A DNA stretch of 28,677 nt from Actinomycetes bacterium (GTDB taxonomy: Bacteria > Actinomycetota > Acidimicrobiia > Acidimicrobiales > Palsa-688), in NCBI GenBank assembly GCA_021808665.1, contig JAKBBA010000042.1, positions 1 through 28,677 on the forward strand, read 5' to 3'. The position numbers and the translations under genes are program-made. The notes under the pieces were generated by a model. That model saw only the letters and a list, made by a program, of their open reading frames with translations. It did no database searches and was not told where the DNA came from. This document shows, piece by piece, positions 1-7,448 of the stretch (positions are counted from its first letter, which is position 1; every line of letters starts with the position of its first letter).

Positions 1-173
1 CCGGCCAGGTTGATAGCAAAAAGAGACACTCCGATAGCCGCGGCGTCGGCGAGGTAGTCGACACCTTCCGCCCACACGCCGAGCGAGTGGGCGGTGAGCC
101 CGACGCCGAGGAGGGCGCCTACCAAGCCCAGATTGGCGACGAGAACCACCCACAGCCGGGACGTGCGGCTCAC
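1..173 (-). CDS. Cation diffusion facilitator (CDF) family transporter, N-terminal part
   Basis: The gene reads leftward out of the window, so only about 57 N-terminal codons are present. The visible protein begins VSRTSRLWVVLVANLGLVG and continues with two hydrophobic stretches typical of TM1 and TM2 of CDF (CzcD/YiiP-like) metal/proton antiporters. The motif GVDYLADAAAIG carries the DxxxD pair (about residues 39 and 43) that forms the metal-binding site in TM2 of this family. CDF proteins export Zn, Co, Cd or similar divalent cations across the inner membrane. GTG at 173 is the likely start, but the frame stays open upstream (HDDFRLP precedes it), so a longer His/Asp-containing N-terminus is possible. 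Metal specificity cannot be read from this fragment. It faces away from the conjugation genes and may be chromosomal or cargo. Confidence 0.72.
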   Translation of the reverse strand, partial: MSRTSRLWVVLVANLGLVGALLGVGLTAHSLGVWAEGVDYLADAAAIGVSLFAINLA

Positions 174-698
174 AGGAAGCCTGAAGTCATCGTGGCGTTG
201 ACATGGCCAGGAGCCGCCGGCGACAAGCGCGATCGGGACGTGCGATACGTCGCAGGACGGCCACCCCGGTGTCGGTGGCGGCGTCGCTCGACGGCCTCGG
301 CTGCTGTCGACGCGACCAGGTTTCCAGCGTCACTACGACGACCGCCCCTTCCTCGTCGAGGCGAAAACTCCTCCGCCCGGACCAAGCCGGCAGACCCAGA
401 TATCGCAGCTGACCCACCATCCTCCCGTCGCCTTACAAGTCAGATCGCCGTACTCAAGTTAGCGGTCCGATCGAACGCCCAGAAGGTGGGCAACGCTGCG
501 AAGCAACCCGGTAGGATTGCTCTCCTAGCGCAGCAGTCCAGTGTCACCTCTGCGGCTATAGGGCCCGCCATTCCCTCGAATGCCGACTGTGTAAAGTCGG
601 TGATCCTCTCCTGGGAGGGCATAGGGCGGAGGCGGGGATTGGGAGGGGTCGCTAGGCGGGCTGGGCGGGTGTCACAGGCGGCTGGTAGGACTAGGGGC
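174..698. other. Intergenic region without a convincing gene
   Basis: Long open frames cross this 525-bp stretch in several phases, but they look like GC-rich chance frames (Arg/Pro/Ser-rich, no domain). It separates the divergent transporter gene and the first gene of the conjugative segment. Its right end holds a dense cluster of G-runs (listed separately). One edge of the mobile element may lie here, but I found no attachment-site repeat or tRNA end. Confidence 0.5.
613..669 (+). other. Cluster of G-runs with G-quadruplex potential
   Basis: Nine runs of three or four G occur within 57 nt on the plus strand (613-615, 617-619, 624-626, 634-637, 641-643, 645-648, 658-660, 663-665, 667-669). 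The first four runs have loops of 1, 4 and 7 nt and so fit the usual G3+N1-7 quadruplex pattern. The cluster ends 29 nt before the GTG start at 699. A regulatory role is inference only. Confidence 0.45.
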
Positions 699-1175
699 GT
701 GGCGTCAAAACCTGAAGTGGACGGGGCTCTGGGCGAGATCGTCGGAGTCGCCCACGAGTGGCTTCGTGCACACGCTATTTGGCAGCAGGCGGTCGACAAG
801 AAGACGCAGGTGGCCATGCGAAGCGAAAACCTGCTGCGTGACGCTACCGGCGGGCTTAGCATCGCCCGGTGGGATGCGGTCTGCCGGCGGAGGAGCATCC
901 GCAGGGTCGTCGACGCCCAGGCGAAGGCCCGAGCGCTGCGGGCCCGACCGAAGGTTGCCGAGGCCTTAGCACGCCGCGACCGGCTGATCGCAGCGGCTGA
1001 CGCCGAGATGCTTGCCGCCAGGGTCGAGCTGGCCGTGAAAAGCGCCCAGCTGTCCGCCTACGGCGCCGTCGGTGCTCGACTCGTCGGCCTGGACATCGCA
1101 GCGCTTCGCCGGTTCGCCCGGCTCCCACCCGAGTCGAGACGCTCCCACGCCAAAGCCGACGTCGGCTCCGACTGA
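699..1175 (+). CDS. Hypothetical alpha-helical protein, first gene of the conjugative segment
   Basis: 158 aa, not recognised. The frame is open from 87, but GTG at 699 is preferred: sequence before it is low-complexity Arg/Pro and looks non-coding, and a possible -10 (TAGGAC) lies 7 nt upstream. From about residue 60 the protein is rich in Ala, Arg, Glu and Leu in a heptad-like pattern (KARALRARPKVAEALARRDR), suggesting a long helix or coiled coil. Its C-terminus (GARLVGLDIAALRRFARLPP) resembles the end of the next gene's product (TAQILDLDTAEVRRCVKARR), which hints at a shared short domain. It lies upstream of the RepA-like ATPase in the same direction, so a replication or partition accessory role is possible but unproven. 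Confidence 0.55.
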   Translation: MASKPEVDGALGEIVGVAHEWLRAHAIWQQAVDKKTQVAMRSENLLRDATGGLSIARWDAVCRRRSIRRVVDAQAKARALRARPKVAEALARRDRLIAAADAEMLAARVELAVKSAQLSAYGAVGARLVGLDIAALRRFARLPPESRRSHAKADVGSD

Positions 1176-1336
1176 GGCGACCGGCTACTGGTGCACCCAC
1201 GGGAGGGAGGTGCCGACATTCGATCCCTGAGCTGCGAACATCCCGGCCTGAAAGCGAGGGGGTGGCGTGGGCGTTAGGACGCCGTGACCGCCGGGGTGCG
1301 GGTGTGTTGGTGAGAACCCACGGTGGGTGCCTTGTT

Positions 1337-1346
1337 GGAGGTGATC
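1337..1346 (+). promoter_or_regulatory. Very strong Shine-Dalgarno sequence
   Basis: GGAGGTGATC is complementary over ten bases to the usual 3' end of 16S rRNA and is followed directly by ATG at 1347. It fixes that ATG as the start, rather than upstream in-frame codons. A short palindrome ACCCACGGTGGGT (1316-1328) lies just upstream and could be an operator. Confidence 0.75.
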
Positions 1347-1640
1347 ATGGCTTTACGATCCAAGGTCCGCGACGCTCAGAGGGCGATTGCGGCTCTCGAC
1401 GACAGTTACGGTCGGGCTGTCGTCCGACTCGAACAGGCCGTCGCCCGGCGGGCCGAGGTCCTGTCCGAAGCCGACCGCCGCGTCGCCGACGCCCAAGACG
1501 CTGTCGCGGCGCGCGTAGCGGAGATGGCTGAGGCCGTGTCGGTCGACTTGACAGCGCAGATCCTCGACTTGGACACGGCGGAGGTCCGCCGTTGCGTAAA
1601 GGCCCGCCGCGCTGCGCCCGCCGGCCCGGACAACTCCTAG
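1347..1640 (+). CDS. Small coiled-coil protein
   Basis: 97 aa beginning MALRSKVRDAQRAIAALDDS. Nearly the whole chain is an uninterrupted amphipathic helix pattern with repeated RRAEVLSEADRRVADAQDAV-like blocks, so a coiled coil is likely. The start is set by the perfect Shine-Dalgarno match immediately upstream. The C-terminal segment (ILDLDTAEVRRCVKARRAAP) resembles the end of the preceding gene's product. No enzyme motif is visible. It precedes the RepA-like ATPase by about 215 bp, and a structural or partition-type accessory role in the element is the most I would infer. Confidence 0.6.
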   Translation: MALRSKVRDAQRAIAALDDSYGRAVVRLEQAVARRAEVLSEADRRVADAQDAVAARVAEMAEAVSVDLTAQILDLDTAEVRRCVKARRAAPAGPDNS

Positions 1641-1806
1641 CACTGACCGACGAAAAGACTGCTCCCCGCCGAAAAGCGGTGAAAGGCCGGCCATCGCCGG
1701 AATCCCTACAAGCCCCGGCGGCGCCGACGCTGAGGGTAGCCAACGGCGCAGTCGGCAAGTCGCCTTCGAGCGCCGCGACCCCCTATCACAGCCCGCACAA
1801 ATACGA

Positions 1807-1832
1807 AGTCCCCCGGCTGGCACCGGGGGACT
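1807..1832 (+). other. Perfect 10-bp hairpin directly upstream of the RepA-like gene's RBS
   Basis: AGTCCCCCGG pairs perfectly with CCGGGGGACT across a 6-nt loop. The stem ends only 7 nt before the ribosome binding site AAGGAG (1840-1845). No T-run follows, so it is not a classical intrinsic terminator. It could be a terminator for the upstream genes, a transcript stabiliser, or a translational control element for the ATPase gene. Confidence 0.6.
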
Positions 1833-1856
1833 CAACAGCAAGGAGCTGCAAACACG

Positions 1857-2885
1857 TTGACAACCCAAACTATAGCCGACCGCGACGACAACAGGTGGGA
1901 TGTTCGTCCAGCATCGCAGATCCCGGCGGAAACTGTCAGCTGGGTGTGGCCCGGGCGGATACCTGCCGGGAAGCTGACGATTATCGAGGGAGACCCTGCG
2001 ACCGCCAAGTCGACGCTGGCGTTGGATCTCGCCGCCCGTGTCACCAAGGGGGCGGCATGGCCCGACGGGGCTGAGGGCGACACCCCCGCCTCGGTGCTGC
2101 TGCTGTCAGCGGAGGACGGATGGGGGGACACGATCCGTCCCCGCCTCGAGGCAGCCGGCGCTGACCTCGGGCGTTGCGTGTGCGTGGCGGCCCGGTGGAG
2201 CGAGGGCGACGACGGCCCGGTGTTACGGCCCGTTGTCCTACCCGACGACATAGCCTGGATAGCACGCCACGTCGAGCGTTGTGCAGCGGCGATGGTCGTC
2301 GTCGACGTGCTCGCCGCCTACCTCTCCGACCGTGTGGACTCCTACAAGGACCAGTCGGTGCGCCGCCTGCTAACCCAGGTGGCCGCCGCGGCGGCGCTCA
2401 CCGGCGCTGCGGTGGTGATGATCCGCCATCTCAACAAGGCTTCCGGCGGGCCCGCCATGTATCGGGGTGGAGGGTCGATCGGCATCGTGGGAGCGGCCCG
2501 CGCCGCGTACGCGGTGATAAGAGACCCCGACGACACTGACCATCGGCTGCTCACGACCGTCAAGTCGAACCTCGCCCCCGAAGCACCAACCTGGGGGTAT
2601 TCCCTCGTGGGGGTGCCTCACCTGGGAGTGGCGCGTATCGACTGGGACACCACCGCTGACCCTCGGAGCGCGGCCGAGCTGCTAGCCGGAACGCCTAGCG
2701 CTGCCCTGGGCGAAGCCGTCGCCTGGCTTAAAGCGTGGCGATCCGATCATCCGGGTGAGACGCCCTCCGCCAGGCTCCTAGACGACGCCGCCCAAGCTGG
2801 GATAGCCCCCACCACCCTCCATCGGGCCCGGAAGCAACTCGGGCTCAAAACACGCCAGACAGCCGACGGGTGGGTCATCGCCTGA
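1857..2885 (+). CDS. RepA/AAA_25-type AAA ATPase (replication or helicase-related)
   Basis: 342 aa, TTG start at 1857 supported by AAGGAG 11 nt upstream. The RecA-like core starts near residue 30. A P-loop-like EGDPATAKSTLALDLA lies at about residues 44-59, and a Walker B-like MVVVDVLAAYL near 146-156. RHLNKASGG and the TTVKSNLA segment are typical of the AAA_25 (RepA/DnaB-like) family in actinobacterial mobile elements. The P-loop has AKS where the common form is GKS, so ATPase activity should not be assumed blindly. The C-terminal 80 residues look like a winged-helix-type domain (PTTLHRARKQLGLKT). Family members serve as replicative helicases or loaders of plasmids and integrative elements. 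Its position ahead of the transfer genes fits a replication role for this element. Confidence 0.78.
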   Translation: MTTQTIADRDDNRWDVRPASQIPAETVSWVWPGRIPAGKLTIIEGDPATAKSTLALDLAARVTKGAAWPDGAEGDTPASVLLLSAEDGWGDTIRPRLEAAGADLGRCVCVAARWSEGDDGPVLRPVVLPDDIAWIARHVERCAAAMVVVDVLAAYLSDRVDSYKDQSVRRLLTQVAAAAALTGAAVVMIRHLNKASGGPAMYRGGGSIGIVGAARAAYAVIRDPDDTDHRLLTTVKSNLAPEAPTWGYSLVGVPHLGVARIDWDTTADPRSAAELLAGTPSAALGEAVAWLKAWRSDHPGETPSARLLDDAAQAGIAPTTLHRARKQLGLKTRQTADGWVIA

Positions 2886-2979
2886 CACTCCAGGCGACGC
2901 GGCCCCTGCTGTGCCCTCGACAGGTGACGGCATCGCCGCATTCCCTCGCTGGACGCCAGGGGCGGCGAGGGTCAGATGC

Positions 2980-3041
2980 CCAGATTCCACATTCCCGCCC
3001 ACGACGACCGGGTTCATTGGAATCTGGAATGTGGAATCTGG
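2980..3041. repeat. Perfect 16-bp inverted repeat with a third half-copy
   Basis: CCAGATTCCACATTCC (2980-2995) is exactly inverted at 3026-3041. The right arm overlaps a short direct repeat: GGAATCTGG occurs at 3019-3027 and 3033-3041, 14 bp apart, so the 9-mer CCAGATTCC is present three times. The locus is more AT-rich than its surroundings and lies between convergent genes (RepA-like ATPase and the cupin gene). It could act as a bidirectional terminator, an origin with iteron-like sites, or a transfer origin; sequence alone does not decide. Confidence 0.7.
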
Positions 3042-3083
3042 CTTCTGGACGAGCGGGAGACGGGGGACGGCCCGCCGGGGGGG

Positions 3084-3434
3084 TCAAGCGACCGACGGCC
3101 ACCTGACGGTCACCACGACCGAGTCGGTTTCGGCCCGCCATGAATGGCCGACACCCGGGCCCCACATGGCGTAGTCGCCTTCGGCCGCGAGGAGGTGGCT
3201 GCACTCCGACAGGTTGATCCGGAAACGGCCTTTCACCAGGACCAAGACGGTGGTGCGGTGCTCGCTTTCCACCCACTCGGCGCGTTCGTCCCCGGCCGGG
3301 TGAATCCCCCACTTGATCTCGACGTCCTCCGAGAAGCGGACGTCCATTTTTTCCATGAAATGTCCGACAACCCAACCGCGGTGCGACTGTCCCTCCTCGG
3401 CTGCGTTACCAACATGCCATTGTCCGACGCTCAC
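3084..3434 (-). CDS. Small cupin-domain protein
   Basis: 116 aa from GTG at 3434, chosen because it overlaps the stop of the upstream gene by 4 nt (GTGA). The chain shows the beta-rich cupin pattern: KWGIHPAGDERAEWV, then TTVLVLVKGRFRINL, then EGDYAMWGPGVGHSW with the cupin glycine and histidine positions, then VVVTVRWPS. Close relatives in streptomycetes are, to my knowledge, small cupin proteins (some mislabelled signal peptidase I), often next to an HTH regulator as here. Substrate unknown. The single domain and pairing suggest a ligand-binding partner of the regulator encoded just upstream. An open frame extends to 3533 but overlaps the neighbouring coding region and is rejected. Confidence 0.7.
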   Translation of the reverse strand: MSVGQWHVGNAAEEGQSHRGWVVGHFMEKMDVRFSEDVEIKWGIHPAGDERAEWVESEHRTTVLVLVKGRFRINLSECSHLLAAEGDYAMWGPGVGHSWRAETDSVVVTVRWPSVA

Positions 3435-4993
3435 AACATGACCTCCAAAGCGGGCGACTCGACCCGTTCGGGGTCGACTTCGGCGAGCCTTCGCAGGCCC
3501 TCGATGAACGCGAACAGCGCTTCGTTGCTCCATCTGGGGTCGTTGATCAGGCGCCTGAGACCGTTACGGTCCACAGAAGAGTACCGCTTGAGGTGCGACG
3601 CCTCCCAGTTCGCTGCTAAAAGATGGCCGTAGTTGGCCCACCACTTGGGGTCGTGAACGGCGACAAGGCAGGCGAACTCGAAGTTCCCGGTTACCAGGTT
3701 GACACCGAAGCCCGTGCATTCCATCCGCCACGCTTCCCGGTGGGCGTGAAGCCAGCGCATGGGGCCCGACGCGTTCTGCGGATGCATCGGAGCGGCCCTG
3801 CGGCCCGTGTCAGGGCCGAGAAGTTCCAGGTCGAGGCGGCCGAGGAGCTCCTCTTCGATCTCGCGCTCGACGGTCAGCGACAGTGGCGTCTCGTCGAACG
3901 CGTCGACGGTTGGCTGGTGGAACGCTTTGGGGATAACTGCGATGGTTCCGTTGCCGTTTAGGACCTTGGACGACCGCTCTTGGATGAGCAGGTAGTAGCC
4001 GGCGCCGAAGCACACGGCTACGAGGCAGACGGGACCGCCGACGCAGACGCGCCGGTCGAAGTCGAAGGCGCTTTGCGCGCTGGGAAGCCACTTGTCTCGA
4101 AGTGGCGTCGCGATGCTGGAAGCCGCCGGTGAGCGCTGCGCAGCGACGGCGGCGAGCTCTGCTTCGAGCAGGTCGGATGTGAGCGCGTACGTCGCGAAGT
4201 CGCTGCACGCGAACTGGGCGTCCAGCCCGTCCGTGGACATGTCCAGGCCGGTCAGACGGTACAGCGGGTTGTTAGCCAGCATCGTTCCGTCCGTCTCCGC
4301 TGCCGCTAGGCGCTCGATGGCCACGTCGACGTGGTGGCCGTCGAGGTGTACGTGCACGTCGCTTTGGGTGTTGTCGAGTTCGCAGTGCTCGGCGGTGGTT
4401 CCTAGCGGGATCGACCGGCCGACCCAGCTCCGCTCGGTCAGGATGCTCAACTCGACGGGCTCGGAGTCGACTTTCGCCCGGTATAGTCCGGCGGGTTGGC
4501 CGTAGTAGGCGGCGACCGCTTCGACCAGTCGGCTGCGCACGGCTGGTGTCGCAGCGCGCGTGCGTTGCGCCGGCGGGCGGGAGGTCAACCGTTCGGCGGC
4601 GGCGGTGACCCTGTCGTAGACGTCCTCGAAGCTGACGTCGCTATGGGCGGCGAGCCATGCGACGAACTCGCCGGTTCGCAGCTCCGGCCTACTGGCAGTG
4701 TCACCGGCGGGTAGCACGGTCGTCTTCGGGCGTGCATCGATTGCTAGGAGAGCGGCTATCGGCCACTCGAATTCGTCTTCGAGCACCCGGACGTTCGCTG
4801 GGCGGGCGCTGTCGAGGGAGCCGACGTCGCCGGCCATCCACCGGCGAAGTTGGCGCTCAGACAGAGCGAAGGCGTCATCGTGCATCTGTCTCGCTCGGCG
4901 GTGAAGCAAGTCGAGGACTTCGGCTGCGGTCAGGTGGCGTTCTCGTATCAGAGCTTTGAGGAGGGTTTGCCCGTCGGAGGCGACCGTGGCCAC
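3431..4993 (-). CDS. HTH/Nudix-like regulator, paired with the cupin gene
   Basis: 520 aa from GTG at 4993; a TAGCAT box 7 nt upstream suggests a leaderless transcript. The N-terminus (about residues 10-85) resembles the helix-turn-helix region of actinobacterial Xre-like regulators, with SERQLRRWMAGDV at 45-57. A central region of about 250 residues is unrecognised. Near residues 357-386 GTIAVIPKAFHQP is followed by EREIEEELLGR, close to a Nudix box (REUXEE), so a degenerate Nudix fold is plausible; catalysis is not assured. It is transcribed divergently from the transfer operon across a short region with repeated GACATTC half-sites. Inference: it controls transfer genes, with the Nudix-like part sensing a nucleotide-type ligand. 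Confidence 0.62.
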   Translation of the reverse strand: MATVASDGQTLLKALIRERHLTAAEVLDLLHRRARQMHDDAFALSERQLRRWMAGDVGSLDSARPANVRVLEDEFEWPIAALLAIDARPKTTVLPAGDTASRPELRTGEFVAWLAAHSDVSFEDVYDRVTAAAERLTSRPPAQRTRAATPAVRSRLVEAVAAYYGQPAGLYRAKVDSEPVELSILTERSWVGRSIPLGTTAEHCELDNTQSDVHVHLDGHHVDVAIERLAAAETDGTMLANNPLYRLTGLDMSTDGLDAQFACSDFATYALTSDLLEAELAAVAAQRSPAASSIATPLRDKWLPSAQSAFDFDRRVCVGGPVCLVAVCFGAGYYLLIQERSSKVLNGNGTIAVIPKAFHQPTVDAFDETPLSLTVEREIEEELLGRLDLELLGPDTGRRAAPMHPQNASGPMRWLHAHREAWRMECTGFGVNLVTGNFEFACLVAVHDPKWWANYGHLLAANWEASHLKRYSSVDRNGLRRLINDPRWSNEALFAFIEGLRRLAEVDPERVESPALEVML

Positions 4994-5084
4994 GAAACAG
5001 ATGCTACCGGCGGCGAGCGAATGTCACGTAGATGGCAGCCCGGCGACATTCCGATGTCATGGCTTTCGGCAGGACATTCACAAC
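4994..5084. promoter_or_regulatory. Divergent promoter region with GACATTC operator-like repeats
   Basis: The 91-bp gap between the divergent regulator and transfer operon holds four copies of a half-site: GAATGTC (5019-5025), the inverted repeat GACATTCCGATGTC (5045-5058) and GACATTC (5073-5079). TAGCAT on the minus strand (5001-5006) is a likely -10 for the regulator gene. The last half-site sits 6 nt before the ATG at 5085, overlapping where a leaderless -10 would be. The arrangement suits autoregulation and control of the transfer genes by one DNA-binding protein. Confidence 0.6.
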
Positions 5085-6143
5085 ATGCCCTCCTCAACTC
5101 TCCAAGGATCGTACGCATCCTCGCGTGGTTTCTCGCCTAGCTCACCGTCGGAGGTTCCCCCGACGGTCGTGCTCGGTCGTCTTTCTGCGGCCACTGCGAT
5201 ACCCCGACGTTCGCCGGCGGAGTGGCTCCGGGTGCTTCGCGCTCCGCACGGCCATGTCAACACCCGTAAGGATTACGCTGCCCGGGCCGTCGAGGCGACA
5301 ATGTGTCTTAGCGAGCCGGCAGTCATGGGGCTCGCTCATTGGGTTGCGGATGTGTGGCCTGGGAGCCTCGCAGCTCTCGCCGGGGCCCTTTCGGTCGTAC
5401 CGGATCTGCAGGCGGCGGCTACGCGTGGCTGGGTGGACCCGTCGTGGGCGACGAACCGGCTGTACGAGGCGGCCACAGAGGCCCGCTCGGCTTTGCGTCA
5501 GACGCCCAGGGTTTCGTCGCGCTCCCGGGGTCGGGCCGTTCTGGGCGGAGTCGACTTCGACTCGCTGGCGTCCGTAGACGCCGACCCTTCCAGCTCTGAG
5601 GCGGCTCAATGGGCGCAGACCGTGACCGGGTGGGTTGACCGCCAGGTCGGCGCCGGGCGCCGTTCGCCCGACGCGCTGCTCGTGGTGGAGGCCAACCTGC
5701 CCGGGTTTTGGGCCTGGTACGCAAAACGGGTGGATGCCTCCGGCGTCGGATCGCGTCTTGCGGAATCGCGCCTTGATGGCGCATGCGAGGCTGCCCCTAC
5801 GGTGTTTCCCCCGCCGCCGCCGACAAGGGCGTTGGGGTCTGCTCAACGTCTCGTTGACTGCCTCAGTGCCGGCAGGTCACGGCCGGGCAGCTCGATAAGC
5901 GAGTGCTCACGGCTGCTGCTCGGACCGCCCCGGCGCAGGCAGTGGGCGCCGGATCGCGGCTGGCATATGGGGGTCGGCTACTGGTCGCTTATAGCTCTGC
6001 GGTCATGGGCCGCCAAGGCGGATCCTCCGAACCCTCCCGCTGTGGTGCTGCGATGGTGGTCGTCGACCATGGACACGATCAGTCGACTGCCCGCCCCGTG
6101 GGAGCTCGACGTCGATTCCTCCGCCGGGGTGCGCGCCGCTTGA
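5085..6143 (+). CDS. Hypothetical protein at the head of the transfer operon
   Basis: 352 aa from ATG at 5085; in-frame codons back to 4956 are rejected because they cross the divergent promoter region. The frame stays open with coding character to 6143. I see no signal peptide, transmembrane segment or catalytic motif. The N-terminal third is mixed helix (SPAEWLRVLRAPHGHVNTRKDYA, WVDPSWATNRLYEAATEARS). The middle has a Pro-run (PPPPPPTR), and the C-terminal part is Trp-rich (RGWHMGVGYWSLIALRSWAA). Position suggests a soluble accessory or regulatory factor of transfer. Relaxase motifs (HUH triad, Tyr) are not evident, although the element's relaxase is not otherwise found in the window. Confidence 0.6.
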   Translation: MPSSTLQGSYASSRGFSPSSPSEVPPTVVLGRLSAATAIPRRSPAEWLRVLRAPHGHVNTRKDYAARAVEATMCLSEPAVMGLAHWVADVWPGSLAALAGALSVVPDLQAAATRGWVDPSWATNRLYEAATEARSALRQTPRVSSRSRGRAVLGGVDFDSLASVDADPSSSEAAQWAQTVTGWVDRQVGAGRRSPDALLVVEANLPGFWAWYAKRVDASGVGSRLAESRLDGACEAAPTVFPPPPPTRALGSAQRLVDCLSAGRSRPGSSISECSRLLLGPPRRRQWAPDRGWHMGVGYWSLIALRSWAAKADPPNPPAVVLRWWSSTMDTISRLPAPWELDVDSSAGVRAA

Positions 6144-6248
6144 ACTGACCACAAAAAAGGGAGTGTCGCAGGCTCCTGTAAAGATCACACCCGTGCCGAC
6201 AAGCAGGCGGACTGCGAAGCGTGACTCATCGGGTGAGGGAGCTAGGTG

Positions 6249-6374
6249 ATGGCAAACCTCGCTGACCGTTGGCGCCCCCGGGCGTCTCTGGCTCGCACGC
6301 CGACGTCCCCGCCTTTCCGTGGTACCGGCCGGTCCGGGCCGCAGGCGACTACCGCTAGGCGGGTTCCGACGTGA
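6249..6374 (+). CDS. Mini-ORF coupled to the peptidoglycan hydrolase gene
   Basis: 41 codons from ATG at 6249 (starting MANLADRWRPRASLARTPTS), preceded by GAGGGAG about 11 nt upstream. Its TGA (6372-6374) overlaps the GTG start of the next gene as GTGA, the same 4-nt coupling used between other genes of this operon. The peptide is basic and Pro/Thr-rich with no domain. It may be a real small protein or a leader that couples ribosomes into the hydrolase gene. Evidence is the RBS and the overlap only. Confidence 0.4.
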   Translation: MANLADRWRPRASLARTPTSPPFRGTGRSGPQATTARRVPT

Positions 6375-7405
6375 AAGGCGTCGTCGTCGTGTTCGCCTTG
6401 GCCGCAGCCATTTTCGTCGTAGCTCTCACTGTCGTCGCGGGCGGTAGTGGCGCAGAGTCGTCGGGCGAGGCCGTTCTCAGCGTCGCGGAGATGGCCGCTA
6501 CTACGTGCAGCGTGACCGGCTCGGTCCCCACGTTGAGCGCCGCGCAAGCTGCTAACGCCGATCTGATCGTGTCTGCGGCGATGGCGGCTAGCGCGGAGAA
6601 CGCCACGGTCGCTCGTATCGCTGTCATGACGGCGTTGACCGAGAGCGGCTTGCGTAACGTCGATCACGGCGACAGGGACTCGCTCGGCTTGTTTCAGCAG
6701 CGTCCGTCCCAAGGCTGGGGGACACCGGCGCAGATCATGGACCCCACCTACGCGACCGACGTGTTCGTGCGTCATCTGACGGCCGTCGCAGGCTGGGAGA
6801 CTTTGACCCCCTGGGCGGCGGCGCAGGCGGTGCAGCACTCCGCCTACCCGGACGGGTCGAACTACCAGCCCAACTGGGCGGCGGCCGGGCAGATAGTCGC
6901 CCAGGTCATATCCGACGCGAACACGCCCGGCGGCTGCGGTCAGGGTGGAGGCGGCCTCGCTGGGCCGGCTTCGTCGCACGGGCTACCACCGGGTTTCGCT
7001 ATACCACCAGGAACCACGCCCGAGCACGCGGCGGCGGTCGCTTTCGCTCTCGCCCAGCTCGGCAAGCCGTACGTGTGGGGAGCGGCGGGACCTGCTGCGT
7101 TCGACTGCTCCGGGTTGACGATGGCCGCGTGGGCGACCGTCGGCGTCCAACTCGACCACTACACCGTCGACCAGCAGAACGAGGGTCAACCCGTCAACGC
7201 GTCGGCGGTCCTGCCCGGAGACTTGGTTCTCACGCCCGGCTCGGACTCCCCCGGCCCGGGCGAAGCCGGCCATGTCGGCATCTACCTCGGCGACGGTCTC
7301 GTCGTCTCGGCTATCGACCCGCAGTACGGCGTCGCCGTGCAGTCGTGGTCCACGTTCGTCTCTGGAGGCCTGATCGCAGTTCGCGATCCGGCGCCAGGCG
7401 AGTAG
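6371..7405 (+). CDS. Secreted lysozyme-like plus NlpC/P60 peptidoglycan hydrolase of the transfer apparatus
   Basis: 344 aa from GTG at 6371. Residues 5-24 form a signal anchor. Residues 60-185 look like a lysozyme/transglycosylase-type domain, with the catalytic-type glutamate in TALTESGLRN (Glu91), then DRDSLGLFQQRPSQGWG. A Gly/Pro linker follows. The C-terminal NlpC/P60 domain (about 220-340) has GKPYVWGAAGPAAFDCSGLT with nucleophile Cys246, and AGHVGIYLGDG with His301. Such two-domain hydrolases open the cell wall for type IV secretion channels in Gram-positive conjugation (Tn916 Orf14- and TcpG-like). It acts outside the membrane. It is followed closely by the pilin-like, VirB8-like and channel genes, supporting the role. 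Confidence 0.88.
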   Translation: MKGVVVVFALAAAIFVVALTVVAGGSGAESSGEAVLSVAEMAATTCSVTGSVPTLSAAQAANADLIVSAAMAASAENATVARIAVMTALTESGLRNVDHGDRDSLGLFQQRPSQGWGTPAQIMDPTYATDVFVRHLTAVAGWETLTPWAAAQAVQHSAYPDGSNYQPNWAAAGQIVAQVISDANTPGGCGQGGGGLAGPASSHGLPPGFAIPPGTTPEHAAAVAFALAQLGKPYVWGAAGPAAFDCSGLTMAAWATVGVQLDHYTVDQQNEGQPVNASAVLPGDLVLTPGSDSPGPGEAGHVGIYLGDGLVVSAIDPQYGVAVQSWSTFVSGGLIAVRDPAPGE

Positions 7406-7448
7406 CAAAACAAACCCAGACACACCGAACAAGACAGGAGCGCAACCC

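Noticed and set aside
87..698. Long plus-strand open frame upstream of the 699 start
   Set aside because: Low-complexity Arg/Pro/Ser sequence, overlaps the minus-strand transporter gene and has no domain; treated as non-coding.
2038..2539. Alternative frames inside the RepA-like gene
   Set aside because: Shadow frames of a gene with clear ATPase motifs.
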